Assembly: GCA_905182515.1 (NCBI GenBank)
Contig: CAJJBW010000008.1
Span: forward strand, 62,001 to 126,000
DNA: 64,000 nucleotides
From: an uncultured Candidatus Poseidoniales archaeon
GTDB lineage: Archaea; Thermoplasmatota; Poseidoniia; Poseidoniales; Thalassarchaeaceae
Direction: 5' to 3'
The translations under genes and the position numbers were made by a program. The notes beneath the pieces were generated by a model. It saw only the letters and a program-made list of their open reading frames with translations, was not told where the DNA came from and ran no database searches. Each line of letters starts with the position of its first letter. Position 1 is the first letter of the stretch. Positions 30,154-39,924 of the stretch are shown piece by piece.

Positions 30154-33100
30154 GTGGAGTCTATTAATCATAAATCATTCAGGCCGGCCTTTTACATGTC
30201 ATTATTATTAATATTAATGCCATTTTCAGGAATTTTAGTGTTTGAAGAAATTAAAGAAGAACCTATTGAATTATCACAAGTTAATGTACCACTTTACGCA
30301 ACTAGCCCTGGGCATTCTGTTTTTGGAGAATATGTCGGAGCCCATTGGTGCGGGCCATGCATGAGCAGTGCCACTCCTTCTTTAGATAATTTGAAAACTT
30401 CAAATCCAGAGGATTTTACATTTGTTTCCTTTTTCGAGTCTCAGTCTGGTTGGCCCTCAACGTCTCCGATCGATCGGAGCGAACATATTATGGAAGCTTC
30501 TAGTGGATATCCAACTTTTGCTTTTGCTGATCAACAATCAGGATCTTGCTTCAAAGTAGGGGCTAGCGGCACAAATTATTATGACTCTGACTTTTCAAAT
30601 GGAGGTTGCATGAGTGCAAATTCAACCGATTTTAGTTTGAACTTATTGACGAGTTTAAATACAACATCTGAACAAGTAACAATATCTCTCAATGTCACTT
30701 ATTTAGGGGCATCTTCTATATCTGTGTATATTTATGGCGCAATTACGGAAAAAATAGGTGCTGATGCATATGATAATGGAGTAAATCCACATCATAACTG
30801 GAGAGAATGGTTATTAAATGACGATCAAGATGGTTTTACTGAAATTACACTTTCTTCTAGTGGAGATTATGAGCTCCTAACTTGGGAGATGCCTTTAAAT
30901 TCAGTCAGGGCTACAGGAGAAAATTCCCAAATAGAAAATTTTTGGCCAGTGTTTGCTATCATGGATGGCCCCCATTCTTCATTTAATTCGGTAATAGCTG
31001 CAATTGATTTAGACATGGGTCCCTTGATTGATATAGGTATTTCTGAATTTTCTGTGACTAATGAAGCCGGAACTATTGGATTTCAATCTGGTGATATTTT
31101 AGACATTGCCGCCATTATATCTAATAATGGTGCTGAATCTTATGGAGATGGTGGCTCAATATCTCTTTACTTACTCGACGGTTCAGAAGAAATCAATTTA
31201 GGTAATGCGGATATAGGGACTCTTAATTTTGGTCAAACACAAGAATTCGAATTACAGTTTGATTCTTCAGAAGTATCGCTATCTCCCTCTGGGTCTTCTG
31301 TTTTTAGGGTCAAAGTTAATGATTTAGAAGGCGACCGTGTTTCTTCAAATAATTATTTCGATACTTCAATCTTTCACGATATGCCTCCAATTGCCGTTAG
31401 GCCCACTTCTTTAGGTTCTTCAATTTTGGAAAGAGGTGAAAACATTGCATTTGAGTCCAGTGCTCTAGCGAATGATATGATTGATAACATGTCAACTATG
31501 CAACCAATTTTACAACATTCCAAGTCTGGTATCTCTGATTGGAGTGATGACTGGATTACAGATATTTCTGTTTTAGGTGCCGGGGTAGGTTCAAAATATA
31601 TTCATACCTTGACGACTGATATCAATGCCGAAACAGGAAGTTATGATATCCGCATGGCATGGCAAGATGCCTCTGGTCAATTTAGTGACTGGCTTATTGT
31701 AGGGGGTATATTTTCATTACAAAATTCTCTTCCTAGAGTTCTAGGAAGTGATGACGTAGACTATATCGGAATGCCAACTGTAAAAATCGATATCATTGAA
31801 GAAATTTCACTAATAGGACTCGTGGAAGATGCTGAGACCGACTTGTCTAATTTGATCATTAATAGTACAGACTCTGAATTCTATGGTTGGAATTCTGCCA
31901 CTCTTGAAATAAGTGTCAAATTCCATAGATTAGTCATGGATAATGGTAATCCAGTGCCTCAGGGAATATTTGTTTCAATTAATGATGGAGAAGGGACAAA
32001 TCAAGGTATGTTGATGTTCAATGTCATTGGAAATGGAGCACCTAGGTGGTCACCCATACCTACTATTTCAATTAACGAAGGAGGATCAACAAGCTTTGGG
32101 TTGTCGCAATTTCTTTCTGATACCGATGATGAAGGAAAAAACGCCCCCGTATCAAATCTAGATATATCTATTGTATCGGTTTCTGATGATTCTTTAGTTG
32201 AAGCCTCAATATCTGGCCGGTCATTAACTGTAGGAACTATTGATTTGGATTCTTATGGAGTAGTTGATGTAATTATTAGGGCTGATGATGGAGAGCAGTA
32301 TTCTGACACTACGGTCTCTATTCATGTGATAAATATTAACGATGAACCAATTATAGATTTATCTAAATATAATAATTTAGAGATAAAAGTCAATGAGATG
32401 AGTACTATCAATATTCTTGATTGTTTATTCGACGTGGATGATGATATTGCCGATATGTGGGTATCTGCTCATAGTCTGTCTGAAGGTTCCGTTAATTTAA
32501 ACCCTTTAACTGGTGAATTGAGCATGTTTTGGGAGAATGCTGGGACTAAAAATATCATAATAACTGCAACTGATCGTAATGGAGCATGGGGTACTTCGAC
32601 ATTGACATTAGAAGTTCTTTCGAATAAATTACTTACTTGGGATGAAGATAGCAATAATGGTGATTTATCTGTATCTTACGACACAATTGGATACAAGACA
32701 GACCCAGTATTTCAGATAAATAATATTGGAGATTTACAATTATCTCAGATTGAGATCACTTGGACCATATGCAATAGCATTACAGGAATCTGTCATTCAT
32801 ATGGGGAGGAGAATTCCTTTGGCTCATTCATCACATTATCTCAAAGTGGCGGTGGATTAATGAATGGAGATTATATAACTTTACAAGTAAGTGCATTAGA
32901 CTCTGAAGGATGGTTGAGAGAAACTTCTGAGATATTAAAAATATTTGCACAAAAACCTGATTCTGATGGCGATGGGATTCAAGATACGGATGATGCATTC
33001 CCAAATGATCCTTCTGAATCAAAAGATTCTGACGATGATGGCGTTGGAGACAACTCCGATGCATTCCCAAATGATCCCTATGAAACTCAAGACATGGATG

Positions 33101-33222
33101 GAAACGGAATTGGAGACAATGAGCAATACGCCAGTAGTCAATCTGTGCCCAGTGCTTCGTTATCGTTAACAATCATAACAATTATTGGTGCAGCTATGAT
33201 AGCTCTTAAAAGAAAAATATAA
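30154..33222 (+). CDS. large cell-surface protein: thioredoxin-like N-terminus, cadherin-like repeats, TSP3-type Ca repeats, C-terminal TM anchor
   Basis: GTG start; VGAHWCGPCMSS; DSDGDGIQDTDDAFPNDPSESKDSDDDGVGDNSDAFPNDP; C-terminal LSLTIITIIGAAMIALKRKI. Confidence 0.85.
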   Translation: MESINHKSFRPAFYMSLLLILMPFSGILVFEEIKEEPIELSQVNVPLYATSPGHSVFGEYVGAHWCGPCMSSATPSLDNLKTSNPEDFTFVSFFESQSGWPSTSPIDRSEHIMEASSGYPTFAFADQQSGSCFKVGASGTNYYDSDFSNGGCMSANSTDFSLNLLTSLNTTSEQVTISLNVTYLGASSISVYIYGAITEKIGADAYDNGVNPHHNWREWLLNDDQDGFTEITLSSSGDYELLTWEMPLNSVRATGENSQIENFWPVFAIMDGPHSSFNSVIAAIDLDMGPLIDIGISEFSVTNEAGTIGFQSGDILDIAAIISNNGAESYGDGGSISLYLLDGSEEINLGNADIGTLNFGQTQEFELQFDSSEVSLSPSGSSVFRVKVNDLEGDRVSSNNYFDTSIFHDMPPIAVRPTSLGSSILERGENIAFESSALANDMIDNMSTMQPILQHSKSGISDWSDDWITDISVLGAGVGSKYIHTLTTDINAETGSYDIRMAWQDASGQFSDWLIVGGIFSLQNSLPRVLGSDDVDYIGMPTVKIDIIEEISLIGLVEDAETDLSNLIINSTDSEFYGWNSATLEISVKFHRLVMDNGNPVPQGIFVSINDGEGTNQGMLMFNVIGNGAPRWSPIPTISINEGGSTSFGLSQFLSDTDDEGKNAPVSNLDISIVSVSDDSLVEASISGRSLTVGTIDLDSYGVVDVIIRADDGEQYSDTTVSIHVININDEPIIDLSKYNNLEIKVNEMSTINILDCLFDVDDDIADMWVSAHSLSEGSVNLNPLTGELSMFWENAGTKNIIITATDRNGAWGTSTLTLEVLSNKLLTWDEDSNNGDLSVSYDTIGYKTDPVFQINNIGDLQLSQIEITWTICNSITGICHSYGEENSFGSFITLSQSGGGLMNGDYITLQVSALDSEGWLRETSEILKIFAQKPDSDGDGIQDTDDAFPNDPSESKDSDDDGVGDNSDAFPNDPYETQDMDGNGIGDNEQYASSQSVPSASLSLTIITIIGAAMIALKRKI
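32992..33077 (+). repeat. two copies of a TSP3-type repeat unit inside the surface protein
   Basis: gatgcattcccaaatgatcc repeated at 32992 and 33058 (66-nt spacing), encoding DAFPNDP. Confidence 0.85.
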
Positions 33223-33339
33223 ATTTTAGATTAAAAATATATTAATGTTATCATTTAAAATTTGATGGGCAAATATCTAACTATATTTACACAACTTCAA
33301 GAAGGTGTCATGTGCAGGATAGAATTACGAGGGTGCCTT

Positions 33340-35391
33340 ATGAACGATGAAGCAGATATTGCTGAAGAATTAGAACCCTCTGATGATCCATTAGATTCTT
33401 GGCTGGATGGCGCTGCATTTGGCGTTTCAGCAGATACTGATGAGATATGTAATATACCTGTTGAAGAATGGATTCAAGATATTAAGATGGAATCAACTGC
33501 TGATGTTCCAATACCAGAAAAACTAGTAGATAGGGTAATCGGCCAAGAGGCGGCAGCCATTGTCGTCCGCAAGGCTGCAGAACAACGTAGGCACGTGATA
33601 ATGGTCGGTGAACCAGGAACTGGTAAATCAATGCTGGCTCGTTCTATGACGGAGTTTTTACCCAAAGAACATTTAGAAGATATTTTAGTATATAGGAATG
33701 TTGATGATGAAAATGAACCAAAAGTCCGTACAGTACCTGCAGGACGTGGTTCTCGAATCCTCTCAGAACGAAAAGCACATATCAAAATACAAAGAGAAAA
33801 AACCAATCGTACACTATTGTTTATCGTATTAGTAGTGGGGGCAGCATTATTATTGGCAACAATAAGTTCAGGTGAAATTATTACTTTTATATTTGGTTCC
33901 TTTTTATTAATTTTTGGTTATTTTTTCCTCAGAACTAGGTTAACTTCAGGTGATGAATCAAACATGCCAAAATTATTAATTAAACATGATTTAAGTGATA
34001 AACCTCCATTTATTGATGCTACTGGGACTTTGGCTGGGGCATTACTGGGGGATGTCAGGCACGATCCATTCCAATCTGGTGCTGATTTAGCAACTCCTGC
34101 ACACGAAAGAGTTGAGCCAGGGGCTGTGCATCGGGCCAATAAAGGAGTTTTGTATATTGACGAAATTCGAATGTTGAGGATGGAAGAGCAACAAGCACTT
34201 CTTGTTGCTATGCAAGAAAGGAAATTAGCAATTAGCGGACGTTCTGAAAGATCATCCGGTGCTCTAACTAAATCTGAACCAGTTCCTAGCGACTTTATTC
34301 TTATTGCTGCTGGAAATTTAGATGGTATTAAAAATATGCATCCTGCTTTAAGAAGTCGAATAAGAGGTTATGGTTACGAAGTTTATGTTAATACTGATAT
34401 GCGCGATACAGCTCGAAACCGTCGTCGCCTCATTCGTTTTATAGCGCAAGAAGTCAGCAATGAGCAATCTAAATCTACAGGTAAAGATATCCCTCATTTT
34501 GATAGAGAATCTACGTCTTTAATATTAAAAGAGGCACAAAGGAGAAGCGGCAGGAGAGGAAAATTATCTCTCCGCCTTCGTGAATTAGGTGGATTAGTCA
34601 GAATAGCAGGAGATTTAGCTGCTGAAGAAGGAGAAAAGTTGACTCGTTCTAAGCATGTAGTTAGGGCACGTATGATAGCCAAACCTCTGGAACAACAGGT
34701 TGCAGATAGATATATAGAAAGACAAGCGGATTATTCTATGTTAGTAAATAGCGGCAATAGGATAGGCAGGGTAAATGGTTTGGCAGTCTTAGGTGCAGAT
34801 AGTGGACTCTCAGATTATTCGGGTATAGTTTTGCCTGTGGAAGCAATGATAACTCCTTCTCAAGGTAGGTCCGGGCATGTAATTGCAACAGGTGGATTAT
34901 CAGATTTAGCAAAAGAAAGTGTAGTAAACATAAGTGCTGTTGTTAAGAAATTAACTGGTAAAGATATCAAAGACTATGACATACATGTGCAATTCCCTGG
35001 GACGCATAATGTCGATGGAGATAGTGCATCAATAGCAATGGCAACTACTATAATTAGTGCATTTGAAAACATACCAATTGATCAAAACTTAGCGATGACA
35101 GGTTCTCTTTCAGTCAGGGGAGAAGTACTTCCTATTGGAGGAGTAACTGCAAAAATTGAAGCAGCAGCAAAATCAGGTATTAGTAATATCATTATCCCTC
35201 GATCCAATCTACAAGATGTTTTAATTGATGATAAATGGGCAAATAAAATTAATATTATTCCCGTGGACTCATTAGATGAAGTCTTACATCACGCCCTTGT
35301 TGGTTCTGAAGATAAGGTAAGTTTGGTTGAAAGGTTAGCGAATATCGTAGATACAATTGCTACCGTCAAAGATACACAACCTTCTACATAG
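33340..35391 (+). CDS. lonB: archaeal membrane-anchored ATP-dependent protease LonB
   Basis: GEPGTGKSMLARSM, two TMs inserted in AAA domain, GVLYIDEIRML, catalytic DGDSASIAMA and Lys region GGVTAKIEAA. Confidence 0.93.
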   Translation: MNDEADIAEELEPSDDPLDSWLDGAAFGVSADTDEICNIPVEEWIQDIKMESTADVPIPEKLVDRVIGQEAAAIVVRKAAEQRRHVIMVGEPGTGKSMLARSMTEFLPKEHLEDILVYRNVDDENEPKVRTVPAGRGSRILSERKAHIKIQREKTNRTLLFIVLVVGAALLLATISSGEIITFIFGSFLLIFGYFFLRTRLTSGDESNMPKLLIKHDLSDKPPFIDATGTLAGALLGDVRHDPFQSGADLATPAHERVEPGAVHRANKGVLYIDEIRMLRMEEQQALLVAMQERKLAISGRSERSSGALTKSEPVPSDFILIAAGNLDGIKNMHPALRSRIRGYGYEVYVNTDMRDTARNRRRLIRFIAQEVSNEQSKSTGKDIPHFDRESTSLILKEAQRRSGRRGKLSLRLRELGGLVRIAGDLAAEEGEKLTRSKHVVRARMIAKPLEQQVADRYIERQADYSMLVNSGNRIGRVNGLAVLGADSGLSDYSGIVLPVEAMITPSQGRSGHVIATGGLSDLAKESVVNISAVVKKLTGKDIKDYDIHVQFPGTHNVDGDSASIAMATTIISAFENIPIDQNLAMTGSLSVRGEVLPIGGVTAKIEAAAKSGISNIIIPRSNLQDVLIDDKWANKINIIPVDSLDEVLHHALVGSEDKVSLVERLANIVDTIATVKDTQPST

Positions 35392-35441
35392 GTTTCCCTA
35401 ACTAACCATATGATAAATGATTGGTACATCTAAATGACTAC

Positions 35442-36779
35442 ATGGTAAAGAACTCCCGCTCTCCAATGGGTATTCTTTTCCTAGTTGTTTTCGTAGATAT
35501 GATAGGTTTCACAATAGTTATTCCTTTTTTGACTTATTTTGTTCAAGACCTGGCAGCATCTGATGGTATTATTAATACTGGAAAAAGAGATTTATGGGTA
35601 GGAATAATAATTTCGATTTACTCGTTTGCCCAATTTTTATTCACTCCGATATTGGGTTCATTAAGTGATAGGATAGGGAGAAGGCCGATTCTATTATTTG
35701 GCTTGGTTATGAATACTATTTTTTTCACAGTATTTGGGCTATCTAGTACTTTGGCAATGGCATTCATAGCGCGATTCCTTGCCGGGGCAGGGAATGGGAA
35801 TATAGCAGTAGCAAGGGCGTATATTGGCGATATCAGTGATCCTTCTATGGTTGCTAAGAGAATGGGTGCATTAGGGGCAGCCTTTGGTCTAGGCTTCATG
35901 ATTGGCCCATTTGTTGGTGGGTTATTGTCAAATCCTGCATCCGGCATAGGGGGCCCATTTGAAACTGAGTTTTGGGTCAAGTATCCTTATCTTTTACCTT
36001 GTTTAATTTCAAGTTTGTTGTCTTCAATATCACTTATATTGGCGATAACTAAATTACCTGAAAGCCTTCCAAAAGAGAATAGAAATACAAATGCAAATTC
36101 TTTATTAAATAGCCTTAGAGGTACCTTTACTAATATCGCCAAAGTTGTTAAAATTCCTGTGATATCCACTCTAATATTTACAAATTTCTTATTTTTAATG
36201 GGTTTTAGTATGATGCATGGGACATTTATTCTATTTACTGCTATGAGTCCTGAAGCAGGTGGTTTAGGATTTGATACAATGCAAAACGGTTGGGTATTTG
36301 CATTCATAGGACTAATGGGTGTAATAATACAGGGTGGCCTAATAGGTAAACTCACAGATAGGTTTGAAATGAATAAATTGATGATTTTAGGTACTATTAC
36401 TTGTGGTTTAGGCATTGCCAGTATCCCATATGTCCCTAGTGAAATGAGTTGGTTAATATTGCTATCTTCTGCATTTATATCAATTGGCCATGGTTTATTT
36501 TCACCTACTCAATCATCTTTGTTAACTTTTGAATCTTCAAAAAAGGGGCACGAATTAGGGGTGGTGATGGGGGCGCAAGAAGGCTATGGAGCATTAGCTA
36601 GGATATTCGGACCTCTATTAGCAGGCTACTTATGGTCATTGACGGTCGAAGGCTCAGGATTTTGGACATATCATACATGTTTTAGAGTTGCAGGTTTGGT
36701 TTTCATAGTTGCAGCATTATTACAGTTAAATTTGATTAAAAATTCAGAACTATCAAAAACAATTACCCGTGTCGAGTAA
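35442..36779 (+). CDS. MFS transporter, TetA-like
   Basis: GSLSDRIGRRPILLFG; 12-TM pattern. Confidence 0.87.
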   Translation: MVKNSRSPMGILFLVVFVDMIGFTIVIPFLTYFVQDLAASDGIINTGKRDLWVGIIISIYSFAQFLFTPILGSLSDRIGRRPILLFGLVMNTIFFTVFGLSSTLAMAFIARFLAGAGNGNIAVARAYIGDISDPSMVAKRMGALGAAFGLGFMIGPFVGGLLSNPASGIGGPFETEFWVKYPYLLPCLISSLLSSISLILAITKLPESLPKENRNTNANSLLNSLRGTFTNIAKVVKIPVISTLIFTNFLFLMGFSMMHGTFILFTAMSPEAGGLGFDTMQNGWVFAFIGLMGVIIQGGLIGKLTDRFEMNKLMILGTITCGLGIASIPYVPSEMSWLILLSSAFISIGHGLFSPTQSSLLTFESSKKGHELGVVMGAQEGYGALARIFGPLLAGYLWSLTVEGSGFWTYHTCFRVAGLVFIVAALLQLNLIKNSELSKTITRVE

Positions 36780-37575
36780 TGGTATGTCAATACCAGCAGT
36801 TGTTGCACATGGAGGGGCAGGTCCCGGGCCAGAAAGGACTGAAAATGTAGAAATGGCGGTAAAAAATGCTGCCAAGATACTAGAATCGGGTGGTTCAGCG
36901 ATAGAGGCCGCAGTTAGTGCATGTATTATTTTAGAAAATGATCCGGTCTTTAATGCCGGAACTGGAGGAGTTTTTAGGACAGATGGATCTGTACTTCTGG
37001 ACGCATCTATTCAAACATGTGATGGCAGTATTGGATTTGTTATAGCAATTAAAAATACTCCCAATCCCATAGAAGTCGCTGCCGCCCTTTTGAATGAGGA
37101 TATCAATGGACTTACTGGCGAAGGAGCTAGAGTTTGGGCTGATGAAAGAGGTTTTATCAATTCCAAAGTTCAAGGAGGATTGCCTAGTGAAGGCATTGGA
37201 GACACAGTAGGGGTAATAGCCAGGGATAAAAATGGCTTATTTGCCTGCGCGACAAGCACAGGAGGTTGTTCATACAGGCCACCGGGAAGGGTCGGAGATG
37301 TCCCTCTGCCTGGCTCTGGATTCTGGACACAAACCGGACTTTCAGTAGCAGCAACAGGTAATGGTGAGGAAATAACTAAGAAATTACTAAGTTATAGAGT
37401 ATTAGAAAAAATTAGAATTTCTAAATGTACATTATCCGAGGGGATGGCATGGGGGTTGGAAAAATTTATTGACGACTCTATTTCAGTGGGCTTAATCGCT
37501 CTTGGAGATGAAGGAAAGGGCGTTGGAGTCTCAAATACCGATATGCCCTGGTCCGCTTGGTTAGGGGATATATAG
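36769..37575 (+). CDS. isoaspartyl peptidase / Ntn-hydrolase asparaginase
   Basis: VVAHGGAG, FNAGTGGVFRTDGSVLLDASI, GDTVGVIARDKNGLFACATSTGGCSYRPPGRVGDVPLPGSGF. Confidence 0.9.
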   Translation: MSSNGMSIPAVVAHGGAGPGPERTENVEMAVKNAAKILESGGSAIEAAVSACIILENDPVFNAGTGGVFRTDGSVLLDASIQTCDGSIGFVIAIKNTPNPIEVAAALLNEDINGLTGEGARVWADERGFINSKVQGGLPSEGIGDTVGVIARDKNGLFACATSTGGCSYRPPGRVGDVPLPGSGFWTQTGLSVAATGNGEEITKKLLSYRVLEKIRISKCTLSEGMAWGLEKFIDDSISVGLIALGDEGKGVGVSNTDMPWSAWLGDI

Positions 37576-37635
37576 GACATTAAATAGGGATGCGCTTAAG
37601 GACAACTCTTCAGTCGCGGCATCAGAGATGATATC

Positions 37636-37905
37636 ATGTCAGACCTTGAGATACGTATTCAACAGATTGCTTCAGTCCTAGGACAGTTAGATGATACCCA
37701 AGTACCTCGTAATATCAGGTCTTCAGCAAAAGATGTAGTTGACAAGTGGCTTTTGAACAAGAATAAAGATATGGATATCCGTTTAGGGATGACTGCATCA
37801 ACATTAGATGATATTTTCAATGATCCAAATCTTCCAGGTCACTATGGGCCATTATGTCTCCAAATACAAACCGCATTGGAAACACTTCTTACTGAAGTAC
37901 GGTAA
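37636..37905 (+). CDS. UPF0147 family protein
   Basis: VLGQLDDTQVPRNIRSSAKD...DPNLPGHYGPLCLQIQTALE. Confidence 0.85.
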   Translation: MSDLEIRIQQIASVLGQLDDTQVPRNIRSSAKDVVDKWLLNKNKDMDIRLGMTASTLDDIFNDPNLPGHYGPLCLQIQTALETLLTEVR

Positions 37906-37970
37906 TTTCAATTAGGTAAGTAACATAATTAATATGCATCACATACAAGTCCATACCAAGGGGCTTAACT

Positions 37971-39101
37971 ATGGGAGAAAATGATATCGAATGGATTAAT
38001 CTTTCATATGCTAACATTGCCACAACTTCTCCAGGGGCATATAAGGAAAATCTAGAATGGTCAAACTCCTTAGCATCTTCTGGAGCTGCAAAATTTGATG
38101 GAGAATCAGAAAAAAATGCTATGATTCCACTAAGAAAATCAGCCTCAAATCTACTAAATTGTGATATGAAAGATATTTGTGTCGGCTCTAGCGCTACTGA
38201 ATTACTATGTTCTTTAGCATGGGCCATCGCGCCAAGGAAAGGAAGTAATATTGTTTCTACTAAGGCATCCTTTCCATCGACTGTATATCCTTGGACCAGG
38301 GTTTCTATGGAATTCGGTTCAGACATAAGATTAGCTAATCATGACGATGATAATTATACTCAACCTGAAGATATATTAAATTTAATAGATTCTGATACTG
38401 CAGTTGTTACAATTTCTCATGTAGAGTACGTTAATGGCCAGCGTTATGATTTGAATTTATTTTCCAATGCAGCCCATGAAGTAGGGGCTCTTCTGATAGT
38501 AGATGCCACTCAGTCCATGGGGGTGTTTCCTTTAGATGTCCAGAATATGAATATCGATGCACTTGTGTCTTCTGGATATAAATGGCTCAGAGGAAGCTTC
38601 GGAGCAGCAGTCGGATATATCTCCCCTCATCTACAATCTTCTCTTATACCTGGTCTATTGGGCTTTCGTAGTCATAATGATATTTGGGATATGCAAGCCG
38701 AACGTCTAGAATTGCCTGATGATGCCAGCCGCTTTGAATTCTCAACTATTCATTTTGGATCCGCTTTGGGTTTATCTAAATCTATCGACGAAATATGCTA
38801 TTTTGGTATTGAAAAGGTTTGGCAGCATAGTCTAAAATTGACTGAAATGATTATTTCTGAGTGTGATGACCTAAATCTATCAATAGCATCTCCTAGGGGG
38901 GAATCCGAAAGGAGCGCAATAATAAGCATTAGAATACCATCTAAGTTTAATGCCGGAAATGTAGTTAGAATACTTCAGGAAGACTATGGAGTATTGGTAA
39001 CTTCCCGCTCAGGATTCATACGAGTCTCACCTCATATGGATAACACAATAGATCAGATATCATTCCTTATGACTTCACTAAAGACTATTTTAGATTTATG
39101 A
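37971..39101 (+). CDS. class V aminotransferase (cysteine desulfurase-like fold)
   Basis: VGSSATELLCSLAWAI, LLIVDATQSMGVFPLDV, SSGYKWLRGSFGAAVGYI. Confidence 0.85.
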   Translation: MGENDIEWINLSYANIATTSPGAYKENLEWSNSLASSGAAKFDGESEKNAMIPLRKSASNLLNCDMKDICVGSSATELLCSLAWAIAPRKGSNIVSTKASFPSTVYPWTRVSMEFGSDIRLANHDDDNYTQPEDILNLIDSDTAVVTISHVEYVNGQRYDLNLFSNAAHEVGALLIVDATQSMGVFPLDVQNMNIDALVSSGYKWLRGSFGAAVGYISPHLQSSLIPGLLGFRSHNDIWDMQAERLELPDDASRFEFSTIHFGSALGLSKSIDEICYFGIEKVWQHSLKLTEMIISECDDLNLSIASPRGESERSAIISIRIPSKFNAGNVVRILQEDYGVLVTSRSGFIRVSPHMDNTIDQISFLMTSLKTILDL

Positions 39102-39734
39102 TAGATAAGGAGAAATTATAAATCCACTCACGATAAACATTATTGCAGCAATAATGAGATCTATAATTTTCCAAGATTTTGGATTATTCAGTATCGGCGA
39201 CATAAACTTGGCCCCATACCCTAAAGAGAAGAAGAACACAAAAGAAGCCGATGCAGCCCCTATTCCAAATATCATTTGTTCATCTCCTGAATACCTACTC
39301 GATGCCCCTCCTATCAATAACAAAGTATCGACATACACATGTGGATTGAGGTATGTAAACGCTAATCCTGCAATTATAGTTACCTTTAAACTTTTAGAAT
39401 CGCCTTCATTGACTTCCATTCCAATTGGATCTAGTGCCGATTTAACTCTCATAATTCCATACGTAAATAAAAATAATGATGCCATTATGGAAATCCAAAT
39501 CTTTATTTCTTCTATTTCAGATATGAATGCGCCTACTCCTAAAACACCTGCGCCAATTAAGAATGCGTCAGAAACAGCACAAACTAAGCAAGAGATAAAA
39601 ACATGCTCTTTCATCAAACCCTGTCTCAAAACAAAGACATTTTGAGGGCCTAATGCAAATATTAGTGATATACTTATTGCAAAACCTTCGAGCCAAATAG
39701 ACTCTAATGACAAATCACGTAGACCTTCTTTCAA
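39096..39734 (-). CDS. LysE/ArgO-family amino-acid exporter
   Basis: GFAISISLIFALGPQNVFVLRQGLMKEHVFISCLVCAVSDAFLIGAGVLG; TTG start. Confidence 0.88.
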   Translation of the reverse strand: MKEGLRDLSLESIWLEGFAISISLIFALGPQNVFVLRQGLMKEHVFISCLVCAVSDAFLIGAGVLGVGAFISEIEEIKIWISIMASLFLFTYGIMRVKSALDPIGMEVNEGDSKSLKVTIIAGLAFTYLNPHVYVDTLLLIGGASSRYSGDEQMIFGIGAASASFVFFFSLGYGAKFMSPILNNPKSWKIIDLIIAAIMFIVSGFIISPYLS

Positions 39735-39870
39735 TTGCCTTTGGCCTTAGCTTGTTGTATGAGCATTTTCTACAACATCGAGGCTTAGATCCCCTATGGG
39801 TTGCTGAACAATTCATGCAAACCCACTTCTTCAGTAGTCTTTCCTCTGCCACTGGGTGTCTTGTAGCCAT
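39715..39870 (-). CDS. rpl40e: 50S ribosomal protein eL40 (L40e), absent from ORF track
   Basis: hand-translated: MATRHPVAEERLLKKWVCMNCSATHRGSKPRCCRKCSYNKLRPKAIERRST*; CxxC...CxxC plus terminal LRPKA motif of L40e. Confidence 0.9.
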   Translation of the reverse strand: MATRHPVAEERLLKKWVCMNCSATHRGSKPRCCRKCSYNKLRPKAIERRST

Positions 39871-39924
39871 ATGCTTAACGGGGATGCAATCCCTTCATAA
39901 TCGCTTCCCACAAATTTTACTTAT

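Noticed and set aside
32831-33172. 113-aa minus-strand ORF with internal repeats (QKDHLGMHHPYLESH...)
   Set aside because: Repetition derives from TSP3 repeat coding DNA on the opposite strand.
23693-37575. Two asparaginase-like genes (23693 and 36769) as a duplication
   Set aside because: They belong to unrelated folds (PF06089-type versus Ntn-hydrolase), so they are not paralogues.
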